From: Thuidium tamariscinum
Taxonomy: Eukaryota > Streptophyta > Bryopsida > Hypnales > Thuidiaceae
Direction: 5' to 3'
NCBI GenBank assembly: GCA_947034885.2
Contig: OX344751.2
Location: 9,238,001 to 9,302,000 of the forward strand
Length of the DNA: 64,000 nucleotides
The position numbers were made by a program, and so were the translations under genes. Shown in pieces: positions 49,373-60,912 of the stretch. Each line of letters starts with the position of its first letter. Position 1 is the first letter of the stretch. Under the pieces are notes generated by a model. The model saw only the letters and a program-made list of their open reading frames with translations, ran no database searches and was not told where the DNA came from.

Positions 49373-50161
49373 TACACTACTTCGAACCCCGTCACTTTTC
49401 ACCTCTAAAATAGTGTCAACAATGTGGGTGAGTAGAAAAAACCACAAATGACTAAACATAGGCCAACTTGGCTTCTTACATTAGATTGTTTTCAATGAGA
49501 AGCAACACAAGTCTAGATCTTTGGGATGAAAAATGAAGGGGTTTATTATATGGGAAGCCACCCATCTTGGTTTCCCTCCATTCTAGCAAGGTAGGGTGGT
49601 CTATTTTTAATTAGTAGTTATAATGCATTGTAATTGAAAACATGACTTTTCCTTGGTGAGGTGGCACTTGACAATGACAATGAAGCATTGTTGATTGGTG
49701 CTATAATTTTCAATTGCAATAAATGAAGCACTCTTGTTTCTACAACTCACCCTTGGTTAAAATTTGAATGACCTTATATAATCAATCATGGGATGAAGAA
49801 AATCTTCACCTAAAAATTCATTATAATTTTATTTTGTAAAATAAAATTATTGTGAAAAAAATACATAATCCTTTTCAATCATATTTCTATACATGGGAAA
49901 AAATTTCCCCTCAACATATCCACACTCTAGATATGTTCAATTGCTGAAGTGATTAGAAATGAATTATCTTCCTTAGTATTATTTTAGCATGAAGCACACA
50001 ATGTGTTAGCATAAGCTTATACAATAATATACAAGAGTCTTTCATTGAGTTTACATTTGAAGGCATTAATAGTAACACTTCTATTCTTGTAGCATAGCCA
50101 ATAGAACTATTTTAGCACTCTTCATTCACATCAAAAGATTTAAGTTCTTCTACTCAACAAT
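49373..50161. other. AT-rich intergenic region
   Basis: No gene or clear repeat was recognised. Confidence 0.4.
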
Positions 50162-51143
50162 AAATTAACCCCTCAACGCCCAAGGGGCGCAAATTGCGCC
50201 CCTCAAAGTTTTTAGTCAAATTCAAAGTGCTATAACTTTTGCATCTCATGTCCAAATTCAATAAAACTTGTTGAGAAAGTTGCGCGTTGTCTTCTAGTTT
50301 GTGTAGTAAAATTTTCAGATTGATCCAAAATGTGATGATTTTTTGGCAGCCAATCAAATTTTGCAGGTTCAATTTGAGTTATAGACACTGCATTTTAGGG
50401 CTGCAACTTTGGGGGCTTGTTTCTCTTTCATCAAATGATCATTTTCAATAAAATTTGTTGGATTTTGTTTCCCTTGAAGTCTAGTTTGTGTGGTAAAATT
50501 TTTGTGTCAATTCAAGTTGTTTTGAACGTTTCGGAGCAATTCAAAGTTCAAAACCCTGTCATTTTGGAATATTGTAAACTTTGACGGTTTGTTTCTTCTT
50601 CATACAGAGTCTATTTTCAATAAAACTTTTTGGAAAAGTTGCACATACTAGTCTAGTTTGTGTGACTAAAGTTTCATGTCAATCCAAGAATTTATGAGTG
50701 ATTGAGAAGCGTTCCAATAGACAGAGGTTCAGCCTTAGATGTAGTTTTTGTAGTTTTTCTTGCTAATTTTTGACATTTCAAAGCTGTTTTGTAGACACAA
50801 TGAGTCAATTGTGTGAATTTTTTATTCACCCATGTGTTTGTATACTAGTTTTGAATCACTTTGTAGTGTGAAGTTTTTTCATTTGAGTAGGTTTAGAAAT
50901 CAAATTTCACCTCCAAATGTGTTTTTGGGAAAATTCCAGTATCCATTTTCAGCACTAAAACATTATAATTTTGCAATCTATGCGGTCAAATGACTCCAAA
51001 TTTTCTACATGTCATCTACGACATGTCTACTACAAGATTGTATAGTTGAGATTTGTATATCTCAATGACATTTAGATCTATAAGGCTTCAAAAGCTATGA
51101 TGTTTTTTAACATGTTTTTGCCATGGGCCTTGAGGGGTAAAGG
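50162..51143. mobile_element. TIR element family E, copy 1 (~980 bp)
   Basis: The left end TTAACCCCTCAACGCCCAAG is matched at the right end, on the minus strand, by TTTACCCCTCAAGGCCCATG. Inside, a unit with CTAGTTTGTGT recurs at about 50297, 50471 and 50652, spacing near 180 bp. A second copy in the opposite orientation spans about 55446-57170. No coding frame is recognised. Confidence 0.65.
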
Positions 51144-54100
51144 ATGCCTTTGGTTATGTTCTAGAAAAATGAAGAGAAAATAGTTTTTTGGCATTGTCTT
51201 TAAGGATTGTGGTTACTTGGGCAATATAACATGTAATGAGCTATTGGTCTTTAATTTTGTGTTGAACTTCAAAACTTAGAAGAGCCAATTTTCCTTATCA
51301 TTTATCCTTTGTTGAAATTAAGCCATTAATAGAGATATAACTTTTTGCCTAATTCTTTTACTTCTTGGAAAAAAAAATCCAAATAAATCATGTTATGATT
51401 ATGGGTGTTTTTAAACAAAGTAAGATTTGTATCACTAGTAGAAATTACACCTTAGTCTACCATCTAAACAATCAAAAGAGTTCACCAAAATTTATAAGAC
51501 CCTCTGGGAGAGCTCCTTTACAAGTTTGGTGGAGTTGAGCTTACTAAAGTGAGACTTATCTACTTGCCCCCAAATACAAAAATGTGTATTAGACTTGGCA
51601 TATGTATTAGAGTTTGTCCAAATAGTTATATATCTATTATTAGAATTATTTGATGAGACTTCACAATCTTTCTATAATTTCAAATCATTTTTGAAAAATA
51701 AAAAAATGCTTAAAAAAATAATGTCTACTTTAGTCTCTTAAGATGACAAGTAGCCTCGTTGAACATTTGAAGGCATAGACTCTAATTAGTAACTATAAAG
51801 ATAATCAATATTTGTTTAGGGAAATATAAACCCTTATTGATGAATGAAAGTGGAATTACACTTAATCACTTTCTTAAATACATGGACAAAGAGAGCTTGT
51901 GTTTATAGTAAATTTCATTTATAAGTGATGTGGTTCAAAGTCTAAGCAATAGTTTTGAGCCTTTAATTGTGATTGAATTGAAAATTAATGTCATTATCTT
52001 CTAAACAAAAATTTAGATTTCATTTTAATGTAGTAAAAAAATCCATTTCAATAGTTTTTGAACTATTAAAAAGCAAAAAGTCAAGCTATCTACTGCCTTT
52101 AAAAAAAACACTTGTGATTTAAAGCTTCTATTTAAAGTTGTAAACAAAATTCAAAGAAGGGTTCAAAGTTTATAATTTAGATATTACTCTAGAAGTTATA
52201 CTTAGAGACCTACTAGGTTTGCAATGAATATATTAAAAGAAAAGAAACTTCATCTCCAAATTAATTTTCAACTCTTAAATGGATGCCTTACAAACATCCT
52301 ACTTTATTTTCTTTAGAAACAATGAGCTATTTTACAAAAGGCTCTATTCATATACTAATATACCACCAACTTAGTTTTCTACTAAAATCTTCCTCTTGTT
52401 CACTACGACATACAAGGCAAATAGTTGACCATTGAATTGTAGATGTAGTCTAGGAATTGGATTTGGGGGCCATAGTCTAATTACTTACCTTAAGCCCTTA
52501 ACATATAGAATATTGTCCAAAATTGACAATTTGAAAAAAATCATCGAAGACTAATAAAAACTCTGGTCCTCGAAAAAGGCCGGCATGAATAAAGTGTCTA
52601 TTTGTCTAAACAATGAACCGGTGCCCATAAGATAAAGGGTCATTGGTGCAAGACTACTCCCCTCTTTCAAGAATAGACACTAAAGTGACTGGTAATCAAC
52701 AAGAGTAATTGACAAATGTGGTTTTAAAGAGTGGTTGTATAAATAGTTGGAATGAAGTTAGAGGTTGTTAAATCAAGAGTTCTACAATTTGTCAAGGAGG
52801 AGCTTTGTATCATCACTATGTAGTTTGAGTTAAAAAAATCTGTTGAGTCCATTTGAGCTCTAATGTAATAATCATGGCTTGATTTTGCTAGTGAAGTATT
52901 GTAGGCTAGGAGATTTTACCAACTGGTTGGTTCTATTTAGAGAACTTGAGACAAGTGTTTATACCGATCTAGAAATCAAAAGAAAGAGTAATGATTAGCA
53001 ATTATTATCCCACCCATATATTGTTAGTCTTAATCTAGTGGAAGTGATCGGTTGTTTTCTATTCTTCTTTTGTGGAGAATTATTGATCTAGCATGCATAT
53101 TGGAGAAATCATTGTACAATATTATTTGGAAGAACATTTTCAAAGTTATGTAGAAATAAAAGTTAAAGACTTTGAGTTTTAGCCTTCATCCGTATAGTTA
53201 GATTTTGCAAATTATGCTATCACCAATATTATTATAAACTTTGAATAGAAAATTCAAAATTCTTTCTAAATTCAATTTTAAGTAAAATATTCTCATTCTA
53301 TTGGTATAGATTTGAAATGTAATTCTTTTTGACATGGTGTTTTTTTGAAATGTCTATATTCTTCAAATGATCAAATCTATGACCTCAATCTTACAAAACC
53401 AATATTGAACTAGAATCAATGTAATGTTGTCTTAGTCAACATCTGATATACTTCTACATTTGCAATTTTTGAAAAATATATATTATAGTAATACCAAATC
53501 TAACCATTAGATAGGACAATAGCTTGATATACAATAGTATCTCTACAAATTAGGATGTCTTTTATTAAAGAGGTAATGAAAGAGAGATTGGCGAATTTAA
53601 GAAAGACCAATCCTATTTCACATTACGATTGAAGTGACATTGTTGTTTCTTGCAATAACTTTTGATGCATGAATCCTGTAAGTTTGAAATTTTTATTAAA
53701 GATGTCTAACTTGATGTTTAATAGATCCCTTATTTTTTGAAATTTTTTAAAATTAATTTTATAATTAATTTTTAATTTAGCTAATTTGTCACAATTAGGA
53801 GTTTTGGGGTTCTTATTGCATTAGGAGTCCCCAAATTTAATGATCTAGAACTCAAAATTTCATAGTCTATTTGTATAATAGAGAATCATGTATCTTCCAA
53901 AGAAAATTTGAAAATTTATTATTTTATGTCCTCCACATGAGTACAAACAAAACTTCCATTGCATGCAATTTTTGAACATTGAAGATGGTTTTTAGATCAT
54001 TCTTTTGGTGAAATCTAGTCATCATCAACTATTCCCTAATGGAAAAAATTTAGTTTCTCAAAAAGTTTTTTTTCCTATTTTTTACAAATTGAAGTGTCAA

Positions 54101-54469
54101 AGTGCCTATTTTCATGAGATTTTGTACTTTTCTAGTTCACCTACTTAGAGAATTTTTCTACACTTTTCCTTTTTAGGGGTATCTTCATCTCAAAAAAACA
54201 TACATTAAATTTCTTTTTTAATTTTTTTAATTTTTTTTTCTATTTTTAAAGTACTCCCAAAAAGTCATGAGTACTACAGCCAAAGTGTACAAAAACTAGT
54301 CACTCTTTTTTAAACTCACCCAGATGTCAAATTCAATCTATGTGTGTTTCATTGTCCATAAATTGAATGTCCAAGCACTAAGGTAGAAGTCTTGAGAATA
54401 TTTTGGATACAAAAACTGCCCGCCTTGTCAAATGTACATTTTTGGTACATGTTGCTTCTTCATCTTTAA
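51144..54469. other. AT-rich repeat-filled region
   Basis: Mostly without recognisable structure. From about 53640 to 54300 there is a diverged, left-truncated copy of TIR family C in direct orientation with 54530-55200 (shared GAGTCCCCAAATTTAATGAT, TATTTGTATA and GAAGATGGTTTTTAGATCAT blocks). Confidence 0.45.
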
Positions 54470-55205
54470 AGGTCATTGCAAGAAAAGGTGTTAGTATTTT
54501 CTAATTACAATTGAAACCATTCTCTTGTTGTTTGCTATAACTTTTGAAGTTCAAGTCTAATGAATATGAAATTTTTATTAAGTATGTCTAACTTTATAGA
54601 AATTAGATGCCTTATTTTTTTTAATTAATAAAATTCATTTATACTTAAAAACTACTTTTATAAATTTGTCACAAATTGAGGTTTAGGGGATTTCACTATA
54701 TTACGAGTCCCCAAATTTAATGATCAAGAGTTCAAACTTTCATGGTCTATTTGTATAGTAGGAAATCATTTATCTACTAAAGAAAATTGAAAAATATATT
54801 AATTTATGTCCTCCACGTGTGTACAAACACCACTCTTATTGTGTGCAATTTTTGAATATTGAAGATGGTTTTTAGATCATTCTTTTGGTGGAATCTCATC
54901 ATCATCAATTCTTCCCAACTCGACAATTTTTAGGGGGGGGGTTCTATTGTTTTTTTAAATTTTTAATGAATTAAAATGTAAAATGATAGTGATGGTTAAT
55001 ATTTTCATGAGAAGATGCACTTTTCTAGTTCACCTACTTAGAGAATTTCTCTATACATTTCCTTCCTAGGGTACCTTCTTCTTAAAGATATATAGATGAA
55101 ACACTTTTTTTAAACTTTAAGTTCCTAATTTTAAAGTACTTGCAAAAAAAAATTAATATTATAAAAAACACTACACTCTTTGAATGCTCTTTCTTGCAAT
55201 GACCC
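54470..55205. mobile_element. TIR family C element (~736 bp)
   Basis: Left end AGGTCATTGCAAGAAAAGG, right end on the minus strand GGGTCATTGCAAGAAAGAGC. It shares its interior with 57171-57905 (opposite orientation) and with 22520-24137. No coding frame is recognised. Confidence 0.65.
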
Positions 55206-55445
55206 TTATAGGAATGTGCAAACAATATACATTTGAGAAGGTAAGCAATTTTATAGCCCTAAACCATCCTAACTTCAAAAATTTGTAACTAATTCTACAA
55301 AGCTCTAAAAAATATGAAACGAGTTGGAATAGATGACATTTCTACTAGTCTATTGAGGAAAATCCCTTGAAAAATATTTCAAGCCATTTCACTTCTCTAA
55401 ATTCAATTTCAGCTCTTAGATGGGGAGTTTTATGGACCTCCTACT

Positions 55446-57170
55446 TTAACCCTTTGTTGCCTAAGGTCCAAATGTGTTTAAAAGCATCCTTGCTTTTCAA
55501 GCCTTATAAGTCAAAATGTCATGAAAGTATGAAATTCAATCATACAATCTTGTAGTGTGCATATCACAAATGATGTGCATTAAATTTGGAGTCATTTGGC
55601 CTCATAAATTGCAAGATTACAAGCTGATTGCAAGAAACACTTATCCTTTTTTTTATCCCCTTGACCTCCAACAAGTAGTTTTTTGCTCATAACTTTTGCA
55701 TCTTTTCTCCGTTTGTTATGAAATTTGGAATGAAGGTGCACACAAAAAAATTAGATGTTGAGTAATTTTTTCAATTCTTTTCAATTTTTTTTTCAATTTT
55801 TAAACTACCCCCAATTGGGTATCTACCTTGGCCTTTTTGGAGGTTTTTAGTCCTATTTTTGACTCTAAAATCCGAATTAGATGCCACAAATTGGACAAGT
55901 TGGAGGTCTACTAACATATTAAGGATCGAAAATGAGTTTTTATGAAAATAATAACATGTCTATTGTGCACATGGGATCAAAGTGACCTTCCTTTGCACAA
56001 AGAGTATGAAGAGGGAAAAAAAATTCTAAAGAAATTTTTTGTTGCAATGTGAGCACAATTTTGTTTAGAAAAATGAATTTTTTTTTAAATAATTTTTTAA
56101 TTTGTTTGAATTACTAAAAATGAAAGGTCCACAGACCCCTTTTTTACTCTTTTTTGCTCCCAGTGGCCTGAATAGTACTTCATAGCACTCAATAGTACTC
56201 CATACAACTACATAGTACTAAATCGATGGCCTAGATTTACAGGTGCCTGAAATCAATGGCTAACATTGACAAGTGCAGTGCAGATATATAGTACTGGCAA
56301 GATCATGCAAGACTGCCATTTCTACACCAAAAAATTGCATTTTTGAGACAAAAACATGAAGTGTTTCTTGCAATGATCTTATAATGTTTTAATGTTGATA
56401 AAATATGCTAAAATTTTCCTAAAAACACATTTGGAGGGAAAAGTTGATTTCTAAACCTACTCAAATGAAAAAACTTTAAATTAAAAAGTGCTTCACAACC
56501 AACATACCAACACATCGGTGAAAGAATGTCATTTAATTGACTCATTGCATCTCCAAAATTGTTCTAAAATGTCAAAAAACATTGGAAAAAAAGTTGCATA
56601 AAACACCTCTATAGGTGTAGCTCCTAGTAAAATTCTTCTCAATCACTTATAATTTTGTGGATTGATATGAAATTTTAACCACACAAATTAGACTAGTATA
56701 CCCAACTTTTCCAAAATTTTTTTTATTGGAAACAAACATTGTATAAAGAAGAAATAAGCCACCAAAGTTCATTGTGATTCAAAAATGTTTGGATTTTGAA
56801 ACTTTGAATTGCTTTCAAACATTCAAAACAACTTGGATTGACATGAAAATTTCACCATAGTAACTAGACTTTAGAAAGAACAAAAATCAACAAATTTTAT
56901 TGAAAACAAACATTAGACAAAAAATATACAAGCCCTCAAAGTTGCAACCATCAAAATGCAATTTGGTAAACTCAAATTGAACTTGTGAACTTTAAATGGC
57001 TTTCAAATGATATGTACTTTGTGGATTGATTTGGAAATTTTACTATACAAATTAGACTAGTATGTACAACTTTCCCAATAAGTTTTATTGAATTGAAAGT
57101 TTCAAACATTGAATGCAAAAGTTACAACATTTTGAATTGGATTGCCAAACTATATGAAGACACTTTTCAT
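55446..57170. mobile_element. TIR element family E, copy 2, inverted and interrupted
   Basis: The segments 55446-55625 and 56378-57170 together match the reverse complement of 50200-51143 (for example GTTTTAATGTTG, AACTTTCCCAATAAGTTTTA and GACTAGTATG-type units). It begins TTAACCCTTTGTTGCCTAAG. A family C element of about 750 bp sits inside it. The outer end stops where another family C element begins at 57171. Confidence 0.65.
55626..56377. mobile_element. TIR family C element nested in family E copy 2 (~752 bp)
   Basis: Left end GATTGCAAGAAACACTTATC, right end on the minus strand GATCATTGCAAGAAACACTT. The flanking family E sequence is continuous in the paralogous copy near 50960-50990, which gives an empty site. 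The target duplication is blurred by divergence. Confidence 0.7.
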
Positions 57171-57905
57171 GGGTCGTTGCAAGAAACACCATCCATTTTC
57201 CGTAGCGTTTTAGAAATGGACGCTGTTTTCTTTGGGAGTACTATTTAATTAGAAAATCAATTTTTAAAAAATATAAAAAATATGTCTAATGTATAAAACT
57301 TAAAGAAGAAGGTATCCTATGAAGGAAAAACCTTAGGAAAATTCTCCGAGTAGGAGAACTAGAAAAGTGGAAAATCTCATGAAAATGGGCGTATTTACAT
57401 TTTAATTTGTAAAAAATAGGAAAAGTTATTTTTCTTGAATCTAAAAATTGGCCATTTGGGAAGAGTTGATGGTGATGATATTCCACCAAAAAAATAATCT
57501 CAACTCTATTATCAATGGTCAGAAACTGCATGCAATGGGAGTGCTGTTTGCACGCATGTGGAAGACATAAAATAATGTATTTTTAGATTCCCTTCCATAG
57601 GAATATGCTTTCCCACTATGCAAATGCACCATGGAAATTTCAACTTTAGATCATTAAATTTGGGTACTCCCAACGTAGTAAAAACCCCTAAACCTCAGTT
57701 TGTGATAAATTTACAATAAATAATTTTAAATATAAAATGATTTTTTTTAATTTCTGAAAAATAAGGGATGTAAAAATCATCAAGTTAGAGAGTTCCAATA
57801 ATTATTTCATATCCTCGAATATTTTAATTCAAAAGTTATAGTAGAAAAGAACAACGTCATTCCAATTGTGACGGAGAATAGGACCAATGTTTCTTGCAAC
57901 CACCC
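57171..57905. mobile_element. TIR family C element (~735 bp)
   Basis: Left end GGGTCGTTGCAAGAAACACC, right end on the minus strand GGGTGGTTGCAAGAAACATT. TCAT occurs directly outside both ends (57167-57170 and 57906-57909), a possible 4-bp target duplication. The interior is an inverted match to 54470-55205. Confidence 0.65.
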
Positions 57906-58888
57906 TCATCTACTTAGGCGATGAATGGTTTAGGGATCAACTTTGGTCATTGCAAATGCTCCCCAATAGTTAAGTAAAGTGGAGGTACTAGTAACTGATC
58001 ATTTAACCCTTAAACACCAACTTAGACGTTTGGTGTCATTTAAATGACAAAGAATCTTTCCTTGTAGAATAGAAATGCAACTCTTTTCATCCTTGGTATT
58101 AGCAGTGGAAAGGGGAGATCTTCTATAGTACTTTGACTTCCACTAAGTATATTTGGCTTATTTAAAGTAGATGATGTCATACGGTATCTAAATGTATGAT
58201 TTCCATAGCCACCAATCTGTCCTTCAAGGGTTAAGCAATAGTGGAGTAGATGGTGTACAATATGAGGTGGTGGACATTTTTCCCATGTATGGAGATAAGC
58301 AATATGGGAATAGCAAAATTTTCAAAATTTTATTCTCCAAATTGTATTTACAATGAATTTTGAAAAGCAAAAAGTGCATTTCACCAATGGCCAATGTCTA
58401 AAATATTCCAATTGGTATCATTCCATAATTTCTTTTTTCTCGCTTTACCTCCTTACTAATTTTGGTAATTTGGAATATCTATCATTACTTTATTAGTCTC
58501 AACCTCAAAAAGGACTTTTCACACTTTGGTTATAAGGTAGAAGGCTCTTAAATGGAATGGGTTTTAAATGGTGCCCTATCTTAAATGTATAGTATTTGTA
58601 CATGTTACTTTTTCATAGCCTTCAGCAATAAACTGACAATGTAAATTTTAGCTAGGGCATCATTTTAGAGCCCTATGCCCTTTCAACTTCAAAATTTGAT
58701 AACTAATTCTGCAAAGCTCCAAAAAATATGAAATGACTTGGGTTAGATGTCAATTCCACTTGTCTTTCAAGGAAAATGTACTAAAAAATATTTCAAGATG
58801 TTTCACCTACCCCAAATTCAGTTTCAACCCTTAGATGGGTGAGTACTGAGCCTTCTACCTTAAATCTATTCCGAGCTTGATTGGAAAT
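57906..58888. other. AT-rich region with a small TTAACCC-ended repeat
   Basis: TTAACCCTTAAACACC at about 58004 and, on the minus strand, GCTTAACCCTTGAAGGACAG ending near 58235 suggest a 230-bp element with ends like family E. Otherwise nothing is recognised. The stretch 58675-58850 resembles 55255-55430, a diverged direct repeat. Confidence 0.4.
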
Positions 58889-59178
58889 ACTGCACCAGCC
58901 CTTTTTTTTCCGGCACCGTGTGGCCTAATTGCACTATTTCAAAAAAATGTCTTTTTTTCGCCAAATAAAAGTAATCTTTTTTCGCCAGAATTTTTTTAGT
59001 ACTCTTCAAAATATGGACGAAGTTGCCAAATTTGGATGAAAAAGTGTATGAATATGACATAAAAGTGTTTTTTAATTCCAAAAGATGGATGAATGCAAAA
59101 ATGTAATGCTTCACCAAATTTGAAGTGATCGCCATCTTGGCACTTTTTCAAAAAGTAAAAAAAAAGGGCTGTACTGCA
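58889..59178. repeat. A/T-run-rich TIR-like element
   Basis: TACTGCACCAGCCCTTTTTT at the left and, on the minus strand, GGTGCAGTACAGCCCTTTTT at the right bound a stretch of about 290 bp rich in T-runs. Segments inside resemble 24541-24850 in inverted orientation. Boundaries and class are uncertain. Confidence 0.4.
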
Positions 59179-59470
59179 CCCGTACAGTAACAGTGGTGCG
59201 TGGTTGGTAACGCCTCCTCCTTAGTCAACAAAGGCAACGGTCCTCTCTCGTTTGGGATCCGGGTCATCCCACCCGCATGGCAGCTGGACTGACCCATCAG
59301 CGAAGGTAAGGTCAAGTGCAGGAGCCTACGGATGAAGTTATGCTGACTCGAAATGTAGCAGATGGAGCCAGGTGCAAAAAGAATTTTATATTTTTATAAC
59401 TTAGGTAACCAAGTCATCACACAAGCCAACATTCAGAAAGATACCTTAAGTTAGTAATACGGTGTAAGTA

Positions 59471-59859
59471 CAGTGGAAACACCCAAAACCGTCCGAATAA
59501 GGAATTCAGCATAGTTGGAGGCAGCGTTTTCTAAAACTGATATTTTTCTAGCATTAGCGAGTGAAAATCATGAATATTCAAAAAAAAAAATTAAAATTTT
59601 CGGAATCAGTATGTAATTTCTGTAAATTTTCAAAGTGTTGACTCCCTAGACCACTGGAACCGTCCTATAGGTGTACCTTAAACCGAACACCTGCTGAAAT
59701 CAGATGTCAGTGAATGAAAACTACACATGTGTCTTACAACTGCGTCAGCAAATTAGAATTAAACAGCTGTCGGACACCTTAATGTATCCCTATGGATAGA
59801 TTTAGTGACACTCTATGGCCCAAGAATAGGTACAGGGATGGAAATGGGTGTTTCTCCTT
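59471..59859. repeat. Dispersed TIR repeat family A, copy 3
   Basis: Begins CAGTGGAAACACCCAAAACC and ends GGGTGTTTCTCCTTT. It matches copies 1 and 2 along nearly its full length. Confidence 0.7.
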
Positions 59860-59968
59860 TAATAACATGCAATAATGCAATGTTTCGGCCTTGATCTACA
59901 GTAACTTAAGTTTTAAAAATACACGGTGTAGAATTTCTCACGCCCAACAATGACTTCATGAAGCACTA

Positions 59969-60243
59969 AGGTAGGTACACCCAAAAGCGCCAGTTTTTCA
60001 TACTGTGCCTAGTTCCTGTTATTATGTTGTTCAGATTTTTTTTTACAGTCTTGTTGGTGAGTGAAAGCATGTTCCAACACACCAAAGAACAGTGGATTTG
60101 GATATTGTATGTAAAAGTTATTAACAGTCAAAGTGTGTTTCTGAAAGCGCCATCTACAGTCTGGGTACATAACTGATTTTGAAAATGTATGCACGTTGTA
60201 CAGGGCGCTTTAAGGTCAGGTGCCATTTTGGGTGTACCTACCT
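59969..60243. mobile_element. Mariner-type MITE family B, copy 3 (275 bp)
   Basis: Ends AGGTAGGTACACCCAAAA on both strands, flanked by TA at 59967-59968 and 60244-60245. This is the copy with the best-matched termini. Confidence 0.85.
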
Positions 60244-60244
60244 T

Positions 60245-60335
60245 ACTGTAGGTGGACAGGTGGAGGCTCAATGTGATGAGCAGAGTGGGTAGGTGGAAGC
60301 CCAATGTGATAAGCAAGAGTGGACAGGTGGAGGCT
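60245..60335 (+). repeat. Short tandem repeat, ~36-bp unit
   Basis: About two and a half units of a phrase containing GTGGAGGCTCAATGTGATGA, GTGGAAGCCCAATGTGATAA and GTGGAGGCTTAGT. It directly follows MITE copy 3. Confidence 0.65.
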
Positions 60336-60706
60336 TAGTACTCTCTTGAGCAAGGTGCACGAAGGAAAGGCAGTGGAGATGAAGGCTACTGGATGCTTTG
60401 CAGTTATTCTCCTTTGCTTTAAGTGAGGCACAGACTGAAGTCCTGGCGCGCAGTGGTTGGGAAGCAAGCATCAATCGTGCGAAGTTCGACGCGTCTGTCT
60501 GCACTTGAATTGATTTGGAAGGGGCAGTGGACATCACACTCCTGTTTAGAAACCGTCTGTTGTACATGCTTCAGTACTTGAGAGAGAAGAGAGAGCTGGC
60601 CATGAGCGTGTGAAGCGCATTTCTGTGGAGTCTTCGCCGGAAGCGCATTCTGGATCGACTGAAGGTACCGCACTTGGACCCTGTCGTGGATTCCAGGCAA
60701 GTTTAA
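60336..60706. other. Intergenic region
   Basis: GC-richer than its surroundings, with overlapping minus-strand frames of up to 99 codons (60268-60700) that show no domain and include the tandem repeat above. I do not support a gene here. Confidence 0.35.
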
Positions 60707-60912
60707 CTAGAGGTGATTTCCTCAGTTTTAGAGATAATTTCGTGAAGTTTGGAGATGATTTCTAGACGTTTAGAGATGACTCGGACTTCTAGAGATGATT
60801 TATGGACGTTTAGAGGAAAATCCAAACCTGTAGTGGTGATTTATGGATGCCTTGAGGGGAATCCAGACGTCTAGAGGGAATGCATGCCAGACCCTTGGAG
60901 ATGATTTCAGCA
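60707..60912 (+). repeat. Minisatellite with ~20-21-bp unit
   Basis: About ten degenerate units of TTTAGAGATGATTTMTGGACG type follow one another: for example TTTGGAGATGATTTCTAGACG, TCTAGAGATGATTTATGGAC and CCTTGAGGGGAATCCAGACG. Confidence 0.75.

Noticed and set aside
51434..55354. CACTAGTAGAAAT at 51434 and its inverse ATTTCTACTAGT at 55342 with TAT on both sides, as if a 3.9-kb CACTA element.
   Set aside because: The right motif lies inside a longer repeat that recurs at about 58735 with the same surroundings, and the last base is C not G, so the pairing is probably chance.
60268..60700. Overlapping minus-strand frames of 93-99 codons.
   Set aside because: They run through a tandem repeat and show no domain.
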